This document shows, in pieces, positions 42,191-49,861 of a DNA stretch of 64,000 nucleotides. The notes under the pieces were generated by a model that saw nothing but the letters and a program-made list of their open reading frames with translations, had not been told where the DNA came from and ran no database searches. Numbering within the stretch: the first letter of the stretch is position 1; every line of letters begins with the position of its first letter. The translations under genes and the position numbers were made by a program. The DNA is from Flagellimonas aequoris. GTDB lineage: Bacteria > Bacteroidota > Bacteroidia > Flavobacteriales > Flavobacteriaceae. Location of the stretch: positions 124,001 to 188,000 of the forward strand of contig NZ_QXFJ01000009.1 of the NCBI RefSeq assembly GCF_003584165.1, read 5' to 3'.

Positions 42191-42246
42191 CGTTTGCTTG
42201 TTCTGTTAATTTTTCTTGTAAAATATTGAGGAAAGTCATAAAAAAA

Positions 42247-42262
42247 TGTAACTCAGGTTACA
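42247..42262. promoter_or_regulatory. Operator 4, TGTAACTCAGGTTACA, before sqr
   Basis: A perfect GTAAC-TCAG-GTTAC core (42248-42261) with matching T/A flanks, 57 bases before ATG 42190. Confidence 0.72.
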
Positions 42263-42321
42263 TAATCCTCAAAAAGAGGGTTTTGTAAATTGAAATTTGT
42301 CATTTTTAGTCCATAAAAAAA

Positions 42322-42344
42322 GCCGTTCTTCAAAAAAGAACGGC
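42322..42344 (-). terminator. Terminator after the DUF2892 gene
   Basis: GCCGTTCTT (42322-42330) pairs with AAGAACGGC (42336-42344). T-rich or A-rich runs on both sides could let it act in both directions. It lies 26 bases past the stop at 42371. Confidence 0.85.
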
Positions 42345-42370
42345 CCTTTTTTATCAACCAACCAAAAAAC

Positions 42371-42577
42371 CTAGTTCTTGACCTTGCACGTGTTGATCCC
42401 GAAAAGGGTGTACAAGGGACAAAAACTAACAAAACTTGTCAAGACAAAGATTGCCGCCAGTGCGAGCAATACATATGCCAATGTTCCTGTAATCACATTA
42501 AAATAATACAATGCTCCAACTACCAATGCTAGGATGATTCGGATTACGCGGTCTGCACCGCCCATGTTTTTTTTCAT
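42371..42577 (-). CDS. DUF2892/YgaP-like membrane protein (68 aa)
   Basis: The start is MKKNMGGADRVIRIILALVVG (ATG 42577, the family's usual beginning; the frame opens at 42604). Two helices, LALVVGALYYFNVITG and LLALAAIFVLTSFVSFCPLYTLFG, end in INTCKVKN. The pattern CPLYxxxGxxTC is typical of this family, with the two Cys on the cytosolic side. It accompanies rhodaneses and may hold or pass persulfide at the membrane. It is a second copy relative to 29336, of a different subtype. It has its own terminator and shares operator 5 with the divergent desaturase. Confidence 0.88.
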   Translation of the reverse strand: MKKNMGGADRVIRIILALVVGALYYFNVITGTLAYVLLALAAIFVLTSFVSFCPLYTLFGINTCKVKN

Positions 42578-42697
42578 AATGCTTCGTTTATGATTCCTAT
42601 ACAAGTTACCAAAAATTGCATCACCTCACGTTCCACATTAACTTTTTTGAGTATCAGAACATTACCCCAAAAATAGATAACCAGCATATACCATATA

Positions 42698-42711
42698 GTA
42701 ACCTTGGTTAC
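42698..42711. promoter_or_regulatory. Operator 5, GTAACCTTGGTTAC, in a divergent intergenic region
   Basis: A perfect site, nearly midway between ATG 42577 (minus) and ATG 42829 (plus), about 120 bases from each. It could control both. Confidence 0.68.
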
Positions 42712-42828
42712 ACAGGCTGTATTATTTTTGCTGTATATTTAAGTTAAGCACTTTAAAGTGCTTTTAAGCTTAAACTTACAATAATTGGTAAGGCTCGGGT
42801 CGTGTTCCACGACATATTGATCAGGAAT

Positions 42829-43707
42829 ATGCAAGATTATATAAACGCTTTTGTAAACGGTTTGATGGGTACCTTAAATTGGACCTGGAAGTCCATTTTG
42901 TTCGAGGTGCCTTGGTACACCAATTATTTTTGGGGATTGATCGCCATTTCCCTTTTGGTATGGGGGTTGGAAATTTTGTTCCCATGGCGAAAGGAACAAT
43001 CCATCGTCAGAAAGGATTTTTGGCTTGACGGATTTTACATGTTTTTCAACTTCTTCATTTTCGCTATTGTCATCAGTGGAGTGTACAAAATGCTGGGCGT
43101 TTTGTTCGGGGACATTGGTATCACGTCCAAGACGTTATCCATCGTCGATATTGCGCATTGGCCCCAATGGGTACAGCTTTTGGTATTTTTTATCATTTTG
43201 GATTTTGTACAATGGTTCACCCATGTCCTTTTGCATAAATATCCTGTGCTTTGGGAATTCCATAAAGTGCACCACAGCGTAAAAGAAATGGGCTTTGCAG
43301 CACATTTGCGCTACCATTGGATGGAAAACATCCTGTACAAACCCCTAAAGACCTTGGGAGTGATGGTACTCGGTGGCTTTGAACCCGAACAGGCCTATAT
43401 TGTGCATTTTGCCGCCATAGCCATAGGGCATTTCAACCATTCCAACATTAAATTGACCTACGGCCCCTTGAAGTATATTTTGAACAATCCAGTGATGCAC
43501 TTGTACCACCATGCCTACACCATTCCCGAAGGTTCGTACGGCGTGAATTTCGGGATCAGTCTGAGTATTTGGGATTACATCTTCAAGACGAACTATATTC
43601 CAGAAGACGGCGGGAAAATTGAATTGGGGTTCCCAGGGGACGAAAAATTACCGAAAGGTTTCTGGGGGCAATTGGTATACGGATTCAAAAAGCCGACAAA
43701 GCCATGA
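42829..43707 (+). CDS. Sterol desaturase/fatty acid hydroxylase family membrane protein (292 aa)
   Basis: It has about five membrane helices and the eight-histidine di-iron pattern: HVLLH, HKVHHS, HLRYHWME, HFNHSN and HLYHHAY. The family hydroxylates or desaturates lipids, carotenoids or alkyl chains using oxygen. The substrate here is unknown. ATG 42829 is preferred over GTG 42802, which only adds a short unusual leader. It is the only plus-strand gene in the island and shares operator 5, so its lipid reaction may be part of the same stress response (inference). Confidence 0.88.
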   Translation: MQDYINAFVNGLMGTLNWTWKSILFEVPWYTNYFWGLIAISLLVWGLEILFPWRKEQSIVRKDFWLDGFYMFFNFFIFAIVISGVYKMLGVLFGDIGITSKTLSIVDIAHWPQWVQLLVFFIILDFVQWFTHVLLHKYPVLWEFHKVHHSVKEMGFAAHLRYHWMENILYKPLKTLGVMVLGGFEPEQAYIVHFAAIAIGHFNHSNIKLTYGPLKYILNNPVMHLYHHAYTIPEGSYGVNFGISLSIWDYIFKTNYIPEDGGKIELGFPGDEKLPKGFWGQLVYGFKKPTKP

Positions 43708-43714
43708 TCAAGGC

Positions 43715-44713
43715 TTAATTGGAATCTTCTGGAGCATCAAAAACAATACTCCAAATTCCCCTTACTTCGTTCACATCATAGCCAGTGGCCTTGTCATCTG
43801 GATATAATCGGGATAGATGTTGAACCACGTCGGTCTGAATGGTTTTGCCTGGGGTTCCATGGCAATTCAGACACATGCTGTTGGTGACAATAGGATAATA
43901 GAAATAGACCTTTCCATTTTCCTCCTTTAGAATGGGCTCTATGGAACCCCCAGCAGCCACTTCCTTTTTAAACGTTTCAATATAAGCCAACTCTGATGTA
44001 TTGGCCGCATTCTCAGGATTACGCGGTTTGTCCGACACTCTTTTGATTCGCGCATTGAAATTTGTGGACATGCTATCGGTCAACGGATAGGCCCTTTCGT
44101 TGCAAAAAGCAACGGCCTCATCAACACTTTTATTCTGGATGGTCCCCATGAGGTTCTTGCCCAGTACTTTCTGTGTTTTCTGTGCAAATTTCATTCCCAT
44201 TTCCTTGGGAGTTTGTTTTACCGGGGCAACTTCCAATTTTTTGCCTTTGTTGTACAGGGAGTCTCCCCTTCTATCCATCCAATGTTCCTTGAACCAATCG
44301 GGCTCCTCAATTTGATAGTCGTATAGGTACTCGGCAATCTTTCGGATTTCTTCTTCGGGGAATTGCTGGGTGGGCATCAACCCAAATCGGCGTACCGCGC
44401 CGCGCATCATAGTCTTTTCTTCGGAAGGTGATTTCACGAATTCCATGATGCCCTTAACGAAAGACTCTTTATCCGTGTACGCGTCAAGATAATGGGCCTT
44501 AACGGCAACCATTGGCGGTGCAATCCTTTGCCCGTTTTCCGGTACAGAAGGATTATGGCACAGGTAGCATTTGGTTTCCATTAATTTTTTGCCCTCTTCG
44601 GGTGTGGTGGCCAATTGTGCCACGGGTTGTGGGTCCTCTTCAGATGTTTTGGGTCCCTGTTTGCAGGAAAATAGCAACAATACAACCAGTAAAGAAATGG
44701 AAAAATGTTTCAT
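43715..44713 (-). CDS. Di-haem cytochrome c lipoprotein with DUF3365 (332 aa)
   Basis: The lipobox signal is MKHFSISLLVVLLLFSCKQG. A first haem-c site CYLCH (C49, C52, H53) lies in a small cytochrome domain. A DUF3365/Tll0287-like domain follows (about 165-332) with a second haem site CLNCHGTPG (C281, C284, H285). This makes a periplasmic redox sensor or electron carrier anchored in a membrane. The ATG 44713 overlaps the HMA stop (TGATG); the longer frame to 44740 is less likely. It is the third gene of the rhodanese-HMA-cytochrome operon. Confidence 0.87.
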   Translation of the reverse strand: MKHFSISLLVVLLLFSCKQGPKTSEEDPQPVAQLATTPEEGKKLMETKCYLCHNPSVPENGQRIAPPMVAVKAHYLDAYTDKESFVKGIMEFVKSPSEEKTMMRGAVRRFGLMPTQQFPEEEIRKIAEYLYDYQIEEPDWFKEHWMDRRGDSLYNKGKKLEVAPVKQTPKEMGMKFAQKTQKVLGKNLMGTIQNKSVDEAVAFCNERAYPLTDSMSTNFNARIKRVSDKPRNPENAANTSELAYIETFKKEVAAGGSIEPILKEENGKVYFYYPIVTNSMCLNCHGTPGKTIQTDVVQHLSRLYPDDKATGYDVNEVRGIWSIVFDAPEDSN

Positions 44714-44982
44714 CAAAGTCCTAGTTTGCCGTTGGCACAACTTACAAAAGATTTTGCTTTTAGAACCATACCGTTCTCATCATCTATTGTGGGGTAACCC
44801 ATTTGTCTGAGGGCTTCTTTAACTAAGGAAGCGCCATCGGCGCCTTGATGATCAAAGCTAACCGATGAGCGTTCCTTCTCCACAATCACATCTTTAATAC
44901 CTTCCATTTCCGAAAGTTTATTGGAAATGGTTCTCGCACATCCACCACATTTAAGGTTTTGTACTTGAAATGTCGTTTTCAT
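44713..44982 (-). CDS. HMA-domain (heavy-metal-associated) protein (89 aa)
   Basis: The start is MKTTFQVQNLKCGGCARTIS, with the Cys pair C12 and C15 of the HMA fold (here LKCGGCA). The ferredoxin-like core runs to about residue 70 and ends with an extra Cys (KSFVSCANGK). Free-standing HMA proteins pass Cu(I) or bind similar soft metals. No P-type ATPase is in the window, so its client is unknown. Placement between a rhodanese and a cytochrome c suggests a thiol or metal link to sulfur stress. The stop overlaps the next ATG by one base. Confidence 0.88.
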   Translation of the reverse strand: MKTTFQVQNLKCGGCARTISNKLSEMEGIKDVIVEKERSSVSFDHQGADGASLVKEALRQMGYPTIDDENGMVLKAKSFVSCANGKLGL

Positions 44983-44999
44983 ATCTGCCTTTCAATAGA

Positions 45000-45344
45000 T
45001 TAATAGGTCCAAATCCTGTACCCCCCACGAAGGTCATATACTTCTTGGAAGCCCATATCGACCAGCATTCTGGCCGCCTTTTGGCTCCTGTTCCCGGATT
45101 GGCAATAAATATATAGGGGTTTGTCTTTTTTCAGTTTTGAAAAAGCTGCCCGAAAGGCGGAACCTTGGAAAAAATCAATATTGCTTGCCCCTTTGATATG
45201 GCCGGACATAAATTCCCCTCGGGTCCTTACATCCACCAATTGCACCTTTCCTTTGGAAATGGCCATTTTATAATCCTCCCGGTCCAAAATCTGTACTTGA
45301 TCGGGAAGTGCCTGCCCTTTGAACAAAAAGCTTAGTAGCGACAT
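45000..45344 (-). CDS. Cytosolic single-domain rhodanese (114 aa)
   Basis: It has a rhodanese fold with LVDVRTRGEFMSGHIKGASN and the active-site loop CQSGNRS (C81). There is no signal peptide. It transfers sulfane sulfur between persulfide carriers and thiols such as cyanide, glutathione or proteins. It is first in an operon with HMA and cytochrome c; operator 6 lies 50 bases before the ATG. Confidence 0.92.
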   Translation of the reverse strand: MSLLSFLFKGQALPDQVQILDREDYKMAISKGKVQLVDVRTRGEFMSGHIKGASNIDFFQGSAFRAAFSKLKKDKPLYIYCQSGNRSQKAARMLVDMGFQEVYDLRGGYRIWTY

Positions 45345-45393
45345 ATTTTCTTTTATTTATGGGCTAAAATACCTAGGATCAAAATGACGGTCA

Positions 45394-45407
45394 GTAACGA
45401 TGGTTAC
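45394..45407. promoter_or_regulatory. Operator 6, GTAACGATGGTTAC, before the rhodanese-HMA-cytochrome operon
   Basis: A perfect GTAAC-N4-GTTAC site, 50 bases before ATG 45344. Confidence 0.72.
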
Positions 45408-45434
45408 ACAAGGCGAAAATGAAGTAAAATTGGT

Positions 45435-45812
45435 CTAATTCTTCATCCAATCATTGTACCCTCCCGAATAGTCATAGATTTTTGTAAATCCCTTACTTCT
45501 AAGGATTTTTGCGGCATAAGCGCTTCTGGACCCAACCAAACAATAGACATATACGGGCTGGTCCTTGTCCAAGGTCTCCACTTGTTTCATAAAGGCACTT
45601 CGGTTGCTCAGATCAAAATTGATGGCATCATCAATATGGCCGGCATTGTACTCCTCTGGGGTGCGTACATCCACAAGTTGCACATCCTTTCCAATGACCT
45701 CGGCCTTGATGGCTTCCTTATCCACCCTTGTAATGGTCGTATCTTGCGATTGACATGAAAGAATACCTACGAAGAATACCAGAAACAGGCCCTTCTTAAA
45801 AATATGTTGCAT
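45435..45812 (-). CDS. Rhodanese lipoprotein (125 aa)
   Basis: ATG 45812 gives MQHIFKKGLFLVFFVGILSC, with lipobox Cys 20, so the protein is periplasmic. Rhodanese motifs are LVDVRTPEEYNAGHIDDAIN and the loop CLVGSRS (C91). It lies eight bases after the CstB-like gene and is probably co-transcribed. Having one rhodanese on each side of the membrane suggests sulfane sulfur is handled in both compartments. Confidence 0.9.
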   Translation of the reverse strand: MQHIFKKGLFLVFFVGILSCQSQDTTITRVDKEAIKAEVIGKDVQLVDVRTPEEYNAGHIDDAINFDLSNRSAFMKQVETLDKDQPVYVYCLVGSRSAYAAKILRSKGFTKIYDYSGGYNDWMKN

Positions 45813-45820
45813 GGTTGCTC

Positions 45821-47230
45821 CTATTTTAGCGTGGAAGGGCAAACGTAATCCGTTACAGGAATCCCTACATTCTTGATTTCGGCAAAACCACCGGAAACAT
45901 CCACCAGATTATGGATTCCCCTGCTCTTCAAAATAGAAGAGGCGATCATACTTCTATATCCTCCTGCGCAATGAATGTAAAAAGTTTCTTCACTTGGGAA
46001 TTCGGCCAAATGGTCATTCAAATAATCCAGTGGCGTTAAATGGGCGTCCACTACGTGTTCTGCCTTATATTCCGATTCTTTTCTTACGTCAAAAACGGGA
46101 ACTCCCTTATCCACCATTTCCTTGAATTCCTTGGCATTCACATTAGGCACGGTATCAAATTCCTTTCCGGCCGCTTTCCATGCTTCGATTCCACCTTTTA
46201 AGTAACCCAAAGTGTTATCGAAACCAACCCTTGAAAGACGGATAACGGTCTCTTCCTCCTTGCCTTCGGGCACTACCAAAAGAATGGGCTGTTCCACATC
46301 GGCAATCAAAGCTCCTACCCAAGGGGCAAAGCTGCCATCCAAACCAATGAATATGGATCTTGGCACATGGCCTTTGGCAAAGTCATCTTGGTGGCGTACA
46401 TCCAATACCACGGCCCCTGTCTCGTTGGCGGCGACTTCAAAAGCATCAGGACTCAAGGCATGTGTTCCTCTTTTCAATACTTTGTCGATATCCTCATACC
46501 CTTCTTTGTTCATTTTCACGTTCAAAGGGAAATATTGTGGTGGAGGCAAAAGCCCTTCCGTAACCTCATCAATGAATTCATCCTTGGTCATATCGGCACG
46601 AAGCGCATAGTTCATCTTCTTCTGGTTCCCCAAGGTGTCCACGGTTTCCTTCATCATGTTCTTTCCGCAAGCGGAACCTGCGCCATGGGCAGGATATACG
46701 ATCACATCATCGGCCAAGGGCATAATCTTATTGCGAAGGCTTTCATATAGCGTACCTGCCAATTCTTCCTGGGTCATATGGGCCGCTTTTTGGGCCAAAT
46801 CAGGTCGACCTACATCGCCTAAGAACAAGGTGTCCCCACTGAATATGGCATGGTCCTTTCCATTTTCATCTATCAACAAAAAAGTGGAGCTTTCCATGGT
46901 ATGTCCAGGTGTATGCAAGACCTTGATGGTCACCTTGCCCAATGTAAACTCTTGGCCATCTTCAGCAGTAATAGCATCAAAAGAAGGTTTTGCCGTTGGA
47001 CCATATACAATCGATGCGCCTGTTTCCTTGGCCAGGGTTACGTGTCCGCTGACAAAGTCGGCATGGAAATGCGTTTCGAAGATATACTTGATCTTTGCGC
47101 CATCTTCCTCGGCTTTTTTAATGTAGGGCTTTACCTCTCTCAAGGGATCCACTATGGCGGCTTCCCCTTCACTTTCTATGTAATAAGCCCCCTGGGCCAA
47201 GCATCCGGTGTAAATTTGTTCAATTTTCAT
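45821..47230 (-). CDS. CstB-like persulfide dioxygenase with two rhodanese domains
   Basis: The MBL domain (about 1-245) has the iron-binding H54-H56-D58 (THFHAD), H110 (HTPGHTMES) and SGDTLFLGDVGRPDLA. A middle rhodanese-like domain (about 265-355) lacks the catalytic Cys (VVPEGKEEE in the loop). A C-terminal rhodanese has C421 in HCAGGYRS. This PDO-pseudorhodanese-rhodanese order and the 469-residue length are those of Staphylococcus CstB, which oxidises low-molecular-weight persulfides and releases thiosulfate. Here it would use persulfides made by the SQR enzymes. Operator 7 lies 48 bases upstream of the start. Confidence 0.93.
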   Translation of the reverse strand: MKIEQIYTGCLAQGAYYIESEGEAAIVDPLREVKPYIKKAEEDGAKIKYIFETHFHADFVSGHVTLAKETGASIVYGPTAKPSFDAITAEDGQEFTLGKVTIKVLHTPGHTMESSTFLLIDENGKDHAIFSGDTLFLGDVGRPDLAQKAAHMTQEELAGTLYESLRNKIMPLADDVIVYPAHGAGSACGKNMMKETVDTLGNQKKMNYALRADMTKDEFIDEVTEGLLPPPQYFPLNVKMNKEGYEDIDKVLKRGTHALSPDAFEVAANETGAVVLDVRHQDDFAKGHVPRSIFIGLDGSFAPWVGALIADVEQPILLVVPEGKEEETVIRLSRVGFDNTLGYLKGGIEAWKAAGKEFDTVPNVNAKEFKEMVDKGVPVFDVRKESEYKAEHVVDAHLTPLDYLNDHLAEFPSEETFYIHCAGGYRSMIASSILKSRGIHNLVDVSGGFAEIKNVGIPVTDYVCPSTLK

Positions 47231-47277
47231 GTGATAATGGTTTTTATCAAATATAAACTTGTGTACCGTAACGTTCT

Positions 47278-47291
47278 GTGACCAAAGTTAC
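47278..47291. promoter_or_regulatory. Operator 7, GTGACCAAAGTTAC, before the CstB-like gene
   Basis: One mismatch in the left half (GTGAC). It lies 48 bases before ATG 47230 and overlaps the stop of the upstream SulP gene. Confidence 0.6.
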
Positions 47292-49021
47292 AAACTCTTA
47301 GTCTTGGATTGAAGTGATATCTTTTTTTGAATGGTACTTCTTTCGGTGTGATTGGAGCAACAATCCACGGCATCAAAGGTCTGCGCAAACAGGTTTTCCT
47401 TTCCTAGAATATCGATGATACCGCTGCTATGCAAGATATCCCTAGTGGGGCCTATTGCCCCGGCAATCATAAATTGGATACCCCTTTCCCGAAGCTCCAA
47501 AATGGTTCGTTCCAGCATTACGGCGGCACTACTATCAATATAATTGATGGGTTCCGCATTAAGGACCACAAACTTGAGTTCAGGGCCTTTCTTCTCTATT
47601 TCCTGATATAGTTGTTTTTTAAAGTAATCCTTGTTTCCAAAGTATAATTGGGCATCGAACCTCAAGATCAAGATATCGCTAAATACCTCCACATCTTCCG
47701 AAAATCGGTTGATGTTCTTGAAATAATTGGTGCCCTTGATCCTTCCTAAAATGGCAATATGGGGTTTGGAGATACGATAGACCAATAATAAAAGGGAAAG
47801 CAGCACACCCAAGAGGATACCTTCTATCAACCCGATAAAAAGGGTCATCAAAAAAGTGGCCACCAGCAAAATGAACTCATCCTTCCTATTTTTCCATAGG
47901 TTGATGGGGTATCTCACATCGATCAATCCAAAAACGGAAACAATAATGATACCGCCCAAAGCAACAGTGGGCAAATTATAGAACAGCGGAGTGAGGAACA
48001 ACAAAATCCCCGCAATGATCAACGTACTAAAAATGAGCGACATGCTCGTTTTGGCCCCGGCCTCATCATTTACGGCACTCCTTGAAAATCCTCCGGAAAC
48101 CGAAAAGGACTGAAAAAGGGAGCCCATGATATTGGACATTCCCAAAGCCCTAAGCTCCTGATTGGCATCCAATTCATATTCCGGATGTTTTTCTTCCAAG
48201 GTCTTGGCAATGGAAATGGATTCCATAAACCCAAAAAGGGCCACGGTAAGGGCAATGGGCAGAAACTGACCTATCTTGTCCCAGTGGCCCACTGGAAGTT
48301 CAAACTTGGGCAATCCTCTTGGGATATCACCCACTATACGGATGCCCTTGGCCTCCAATCCGAACAAGACCACTCCTAAAATTCCCAACACTACGATCAG
48401 CAGGGGAATAGGTAGTTTTTTATTGATTTTTTTCAATCCGATGATTAGAAGGATCACCAAAACCCCTAAACCTAAAGTCAATGGATCAATCTGATTTAAA
48501 TTTTGGAACAAACTTGCCAATAACACATGTACTTTTCCCGATTGGGGCAGGTCTATCCCCAATACATGTTTTAATTGACCCAAGCCTATGAGTATGGCCG
48601 CTGCGGAAGTAAACCCATTAATCACGGGTTTGGATAAAAAGTTGACAAAAGATCCCATTTTCAGGAACCCAAAAAGCAACTGTACCAACCCGATAAGCAA
48701 CGTCAAAAATATGACGGCCGAAATGTATGCTCCTTCTCCCGACAACTGCATGGCCCCTATACCAGCGGCCACCAAAAGGGAATCCATCGCCACGGGCCCC
48801 ACGGCCAATTGACGGGATGTTCCCGTAATGGCATATATAAATTGGGGCACCAATGCGGCATAAAGTCCATAAATGGGAGGCATACCCGCAATCATGGCAT
48901 AGGCCATTCCCTGTGGTACGAGCATGATTCCCACGGTAATCCCTGCAATCAAATCCCCGTACAACAACGAACGATCATAATTGCGGATCCATGATAAAAA
49001 AGGAAAAAACCTTTTGAGCAT
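47288..49021 (-). CDS. SulP-family anion transporter with STAS domain (577 aa)
   Basis: About twelve membrane helices start with LIAGITVGIMLVPQGMAYAM and GLYAALVPQFIYAITGTSRQ, the SulP signature. The C-terminal STAS domain (about 440-550) contains VVLNAEPINYIDSSAAVMLE. It may move sulfate, sulfite or bicarbonate; within this island export or uptake of oxidised sulfur is the natural guess. I chose ATG 49021 over the TTG at 49039, since it leaves the weak operator 8 at 46 bases, the same spacing as the others. Confidence 0.9.
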   Translation of the reverse strand: MLKRFFPFLSWIRNYDRSLLYGDLIAGITVGIMLVPQGMAYAMIAGMPPIYGLYAALVPQFIYAITGTSRQLAVGPVAMDSLLVAAGIGAMQLSGEGAYISAVIFLTLLIGLVQLLFGFLKMGSFVNFLSKPVINGFTSAAAILIGLGQLKHVLGIDLPQSGKVHVLLASLFQNLNQIDPLTLGLGVLVILLIIGLKKINKKLPIPLLIVVLGILGVVLFGLEAKGIRIVGDIPRGLPKFELPVGHWDKIGQFLPIALTVALFGFMESISIAKTLEEKHPEYELDANQELRALGMSNIMGSLFQSFSVSGGFSRSAVNDEAGAKTSMSLIFSTLIIAGILLFLTPLFYNLPTVALGGIIIVSVFGLIDVRYPINLWKNRKDEFILLVATFLMTLFIGLIEGILLGVLLSLLLLVYRISKPHIAILGRIKGTNYFKNINRFSEDVEVFSDILILRFDAQLYFGNKDYFKKQLYQEIEKKGPELKFVVLNAEPINYIDSSAAVMLERTILELRERGIQFMIAGAIGPTRDILHSSGIIDILGKENLFAQTFDAVDCCSNHTERSTIQKKISLQSKTKSL

Positions 49022-49066
49022 GTGATTGGTTTTGCGCAAAAATATAGTGCCTAATAGCAGCCCACA

Positions 49067-49080
49067 GTAACAAAGGGCAC
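49067..49080. promoter_or_regulatory. Weak operator 8 (GTAAC-AAAG-GGCAC) before sulP
   Basis: The left half is intact and the right half degenerate. It lies 46 bases before ATG 49021, which is the spacing of the stronger sites. Confidence 0.35.
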
Positions 49081-49082
49081 AA

Positions 49083-49715
49083 TTACAAATCTATGATATG
49101 GATGTAGCTCCTATGCAATTTCAGCTTTTTCATTTTCTCCAGCTTTTTCAACAATCTGGAAACCACAACCCTTGAGGTGTGCAGATCATAGGCAATTTCT
49201 TGGTGGGTGCTCCTGATCTTGTTATCATTGGTCACTTCCACTTTCTTTTTAAGGTAATCCACTAGCCTTTGATCCAAATTTTTAAAGGCGATACTGTCCA
49301 CGGTCTGCAGCAACTCGTTCAGGCGGTTATGGTAACTGTCGAACACATAATTACGCCAACCTTGGTATTTGCTCATCCATTCCTCCATCTTCTGAACAGG
49401 TATCATAATGATCCGGGCATCCGTTTCTGTTATGGCCCTGATCTCGCTTTTGGTGTGGCCCATGCAGCAGGCCATGGTCACTGAGCACGTCTCTCCCTGT
49501 TCCAAATAATACAGAAGGAGTTCATCGCCTTCCTCATCTTCCCTCAACACTTTAATGGCTCCGGACAGCAACAAAGGGATACTACGGATGTATTGCCCAA
49601 TATCCATAATGGTCTCCCCAGCTGGGACTTCCATCAATTTTCCGACCTCCAAAATCTCATCGATAAGGGGTTGCTCAAAATAGTTGCTGAATGTTCCAAT
49701 AAGATCTTCTTCCAT
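49083..49715 (-). CDS. Crp/Fnr-family transcription regulator with Cys motif (210 aa)
   Basis: A cyclic-nucleotide-binding-like beta roll (about 15-125) is followed by a winged helix with STHQEIAYDLHTSRVVVSRLLKKLEKM. The beta roll holds C77, C83 and C84 (ETCSVTMACCMGH), a cysteine cluster that does not fit cAMP binding or an Fnr iron-sulfur site. It could sense persulfide, oxidant or metal by thiol chemistry (inference). It is encoded just upstream of sulP in the same direction. The recurrent GTAAC-N4-GTTAC palindromes in the island are the obvious targets of such a dimer. A GTAAC site before its own gene was not seen. Confidence 0.9.
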   Translation of the reverse strand: MEEDLIGTFSNYFEQPLIDEILEVGKLMEVPAGETIMDIGQYIRSIPLLLSGAIKVLREDEEGDELLLYYLEQGETCSVTMACCMGHTKSEIRAITETDARIIMIPVQKMEEWMSKYQGWRNYVFDSYHNRLNELLQTVDSIAFKNLDQRLVDYLKKKVEVTNDNKIRSTHQEIAYDLHTSRVVVSRLLKKLEKMKKLKLHRSYIHIIDL

Positions 49716-49791
49716 GCTGTTGGTATAGGCCCCCTAAGGTAATTATTTTAATAAAGAAATTCCCGCATCAATTTTGCCCTAATATGCAGAA

Positions 49792-49810
49792 CCCACACTT
49801 AAAGTGTGGG
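49792..49810. repeat. Perfect inverted repeat CCCACACTT-A-AAGTGTGGG
   Basis: Nine-base arms with one central base, extended by one more A-T pair. It lies between the end of the phosphonate operon (49862) and the Crp gene (start 49715). It could end the phosphonate operon, though it lacks a T tract, or bind a regulator upstream of the Crp gene. Confidence 0.5.
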
Positions 49811-49861
49811 TACATCGCAAATTAACGCAAACTAATTAACTGAAATTAAACCTACTTAAAC

